DNA of 25,158 nt from Fulvivirga aurantia. Lineage in GTDB: Bacteria > Bacteroidota > Bacteroidia > Cytophagales > Cyclobacteriaceae. The stretch's first letter is position 1. Each line of letters opens with the position of its first letter. Of this stretch, positions 23,898 to 25,158 are shown piece after piece. A model generated the notes under the pieces. The model was not told where the DNA came from, ran no database searches, and was given only the letters and a program-made list of their open reading frames with translations. The DNA is taken from assembly GCF_009711475.1 (NCBI RefSeq), contig NZ_SMMD01000942.1, positions 1 to 25,158 on the forward strand, written 5' to 3'. Both the position numbers and the translations under genes were made by a program.

Positions 23898-25158
23898 ATG
23901 TTGAAGGTTTATTCGACTCTTTTTTCTTCAAAGATCATCAGGCTCTTAGTTTTATTCACTGGCCTGATTTTTATTTTTTCACTTTTCGATAGATATATCC
24001 AGCAAGATGAGCCCTGGTTTGGTGAGCAGGCATATTGGTTGGTAAAGGATGGCGTAGTGAAATTAAAAAGCATGCCGGGAGTTTTTGACTGGGACTCTCG
24101 TATGTTGATTTATCACAAGCTCTTTGTTTGGTCAGGAGCTGTGCTCATCGCTGCGTTTGGCTGGAACCTTTACATTTTTAAATGCTTTATTCTCATACTT
24201 TTTGTCATAGCCACATGGCTTATCTACAAACTGGCAGAGAAGCTTGCACCTCAGGAGAAAGGTATTAAGTGGCTAGCAGTTTTACTGATGCTTATTACAC
24301 CCGAGCTGATTCATCGGGGGTTTATGTTCAGGCCGGAGATTATGGTGATGTTTTTCGGCTTTTGTTCTTATTGGTTTATTACCAAAAGTCGTGATGCTCG
24401 TTATATAATGGTAGTGCTGTCAGGCGTTTTTGCTGGTTTAGCCTTTCTCACGCACCTCAACGCCATGGTTTTTCCGATAGCCGGGTTTCTTTATTTCCTA
24501 TATCTTAAGGAATGGAAAAACTGGTTGATTTATAGTATTGTCACATTTATAGTTTGTGCCATTTATGCGGTAAACCTATTAAACATCAATGCCATAGAAA
24601 CTTTTGTTTATCAAATGCAAAATTGGCCCACCCATCAAGATGCATTTGGTGAGAAAGTAGAAGGAGGCATCTTTGGTATAATTATCAATAACCTATTGAG
24701 GCTATTAGGTGAGCACAAAAGATATTTTTGGGATCAGGACGTATGGGGTCTTAGCGCGTTGTTTTTAGTCACCTTTTTTGCCAGACTCAAATACCTACTT
24801 AAAGAATACAAAAGCCTCACAATCTACACGATCATCCTCATGCTGACTATTGGAGTCTTTACCAGTGGGCATAGTCCAAGGTATTTAGTTTATCTCATGC
24901 CTTTCATGGTCTTGACTAGTGCTATTGTAATGATGAGTTTAAAAAAGGATCAGGTAAAGGCAGCGAAGGTGCTAAGGCCGCTATTAATTTTAATTTTAAT
25001 TGCCCAACTGGTTTTTATCAGTATGGCCTACATAAAAATTTTTAAGTCTAATCATGACCACAGCGAAAAGCACCAGTTGGTTTTAGAAGATATTGAAGCA
25101 GGAAGTAAGGTGCTGGGCCCCTGGGAGTTGATTTATAATGAAATCGACAATTATGAGC
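23898..25158 (+). CDS. Membrane glycosyltransferase-like protein (GT-C / PMT-2 type), 5' part
   Basis: The frame is open from ATG 23898 to the right edge (420 residues), so the C-terminus is missing. After a first hydrophobic helix (about 15-33), a loop begins with QQDEPWFGEQAYWLV; the acidic pair Asp37-Glu38 matches the catalytic-loop position of GT-C enzymes such as ArnT and protein mannosyltransferases. About eight or nine more hydrophobic helices follow, including LTHLNAMVFPIAGFLYFLY and an HSPRYLVYLMPF segment typical of this class. Such enzymes transfer sugars from polyprenyl-phosphate donors to lipids or proteins on the periplasmic side. Donor and acceptor cannot be inferred. It follows the VWA gene by 125 bp with a terminator between, so it is probably separately transcribed. 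Confidence 0.85.
   Translation, partial: MLKVYSTLFSSKIIRLLVLFTGLIFIFSLFDRYIQQDEPWFGEQAYWLVKDGVVKLKSMPGVFDWDSRMLIYHKLFVWSGAVLIAAFGWNLYIFKCFILILFVIATWLIYKLAEKLAPQEKGIKWLAVLLMLITPELIHRGFMFRPEIMVMFFGFCSYWFITKSRDARYIMVVLSGVFAGLAFLTHLNAMVFPIAGFLYFLYLKEWKNWLIYSIVTFIVCAIYAVNLLNINAIETFVYQMQNWPTHQDAFGEKVEGGIFGIIINNLLRLLGEHKRYFWDQDVWGLSALFLVTFFARLKYLLKEYKSLTIYTIILMLTIGVFTSGHSPRYLVYLMPFMVLTSAIVMMSLKKDQVKAAKVLRPLLILILIAQLVFISMAYIKIFKSNHDHSEKHQLVLEDIEAGSKVLGPWELIYNEIDNYE

Overview
The window looks like chromosomal DNA of a Bacteroidota bacterium, most likely of the order Cytophagales (Fulvivirga/Roseivirga-like; genus not resolved). This rests on TAnnTTTG promoter boxes, type IX secretion (T9SS) sorting signals, CarboxypepD_reg-like domains ending in EVVVTG, a one-protein hybrid two-component regulator with an AraC output, and few Shine-Dalgarno sites. 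I see no rRNA, tRNA, CRISPR array, insertion sequence or phage module.

Layout. 1-3075 is housekeeping DNA: the 3' end of a cysteine-less MGMT-like (ATL) gene, a sodium:solute symporter on the minus strand, clpS and recR. Between the ATL gene and the symporter lies an unannotated unit: a well-formed sigma-54 promoter about 110 nt upstream of a strong plus-strand terminator, which suggests a small RNA. 3133-11590 is a regulator-plus-target block. A 1008-residue hybrid sensor kinase/AraC regulator with a probable periplasmic TPR sensor is followed by a nonamer direct repeat with 21-bp spacing. After that come six tightly packed co-directional genes for exported or surface proteins: a lipoprotein, a 51-residue orphan T9SS-tail-like peptide, a collagen-like lipoprotein, a T9SS cargo, a fibre-like protein and a six-bladed Kelch lipoprotein. 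No SusC/SusD pair is present, so this is not an ordinary polysaccharide utilisation locus.

11741-13926 is a two-gene operon (aspartate-type aminotransferase and heptose-7-phosphate kinase-like sugar kinase, overlapping by 1 nt) closed by a hairpin. 14087-15304 (minus) is an exported CarboxypepD_reg-like protein. 15525-17408 is a LytS/LytTR two-component pair that converges on a small exported protein of unknown function. 18133-19857 is an AGCS sodium:amino-acid symporter with a large hydrophilic insertion.

19908-23772 is a divergent stress-signalling-like locus. On the minus strand, an ECF sigma factor overlaps a membrane protein joining an anti-sigma-like N-terminus, a CarboxypepD_reg-like domain and a TonB C-terminal domain. 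Facing it is an exported von Willebrand A (VWA) protein with a closely similar CarboxypepD_reg-like module. The two modules share a 13-residue identical segment although most of its codons differ, which points to selection on the protein. The window ends inside a membrane glycosyltransferase-like gene.
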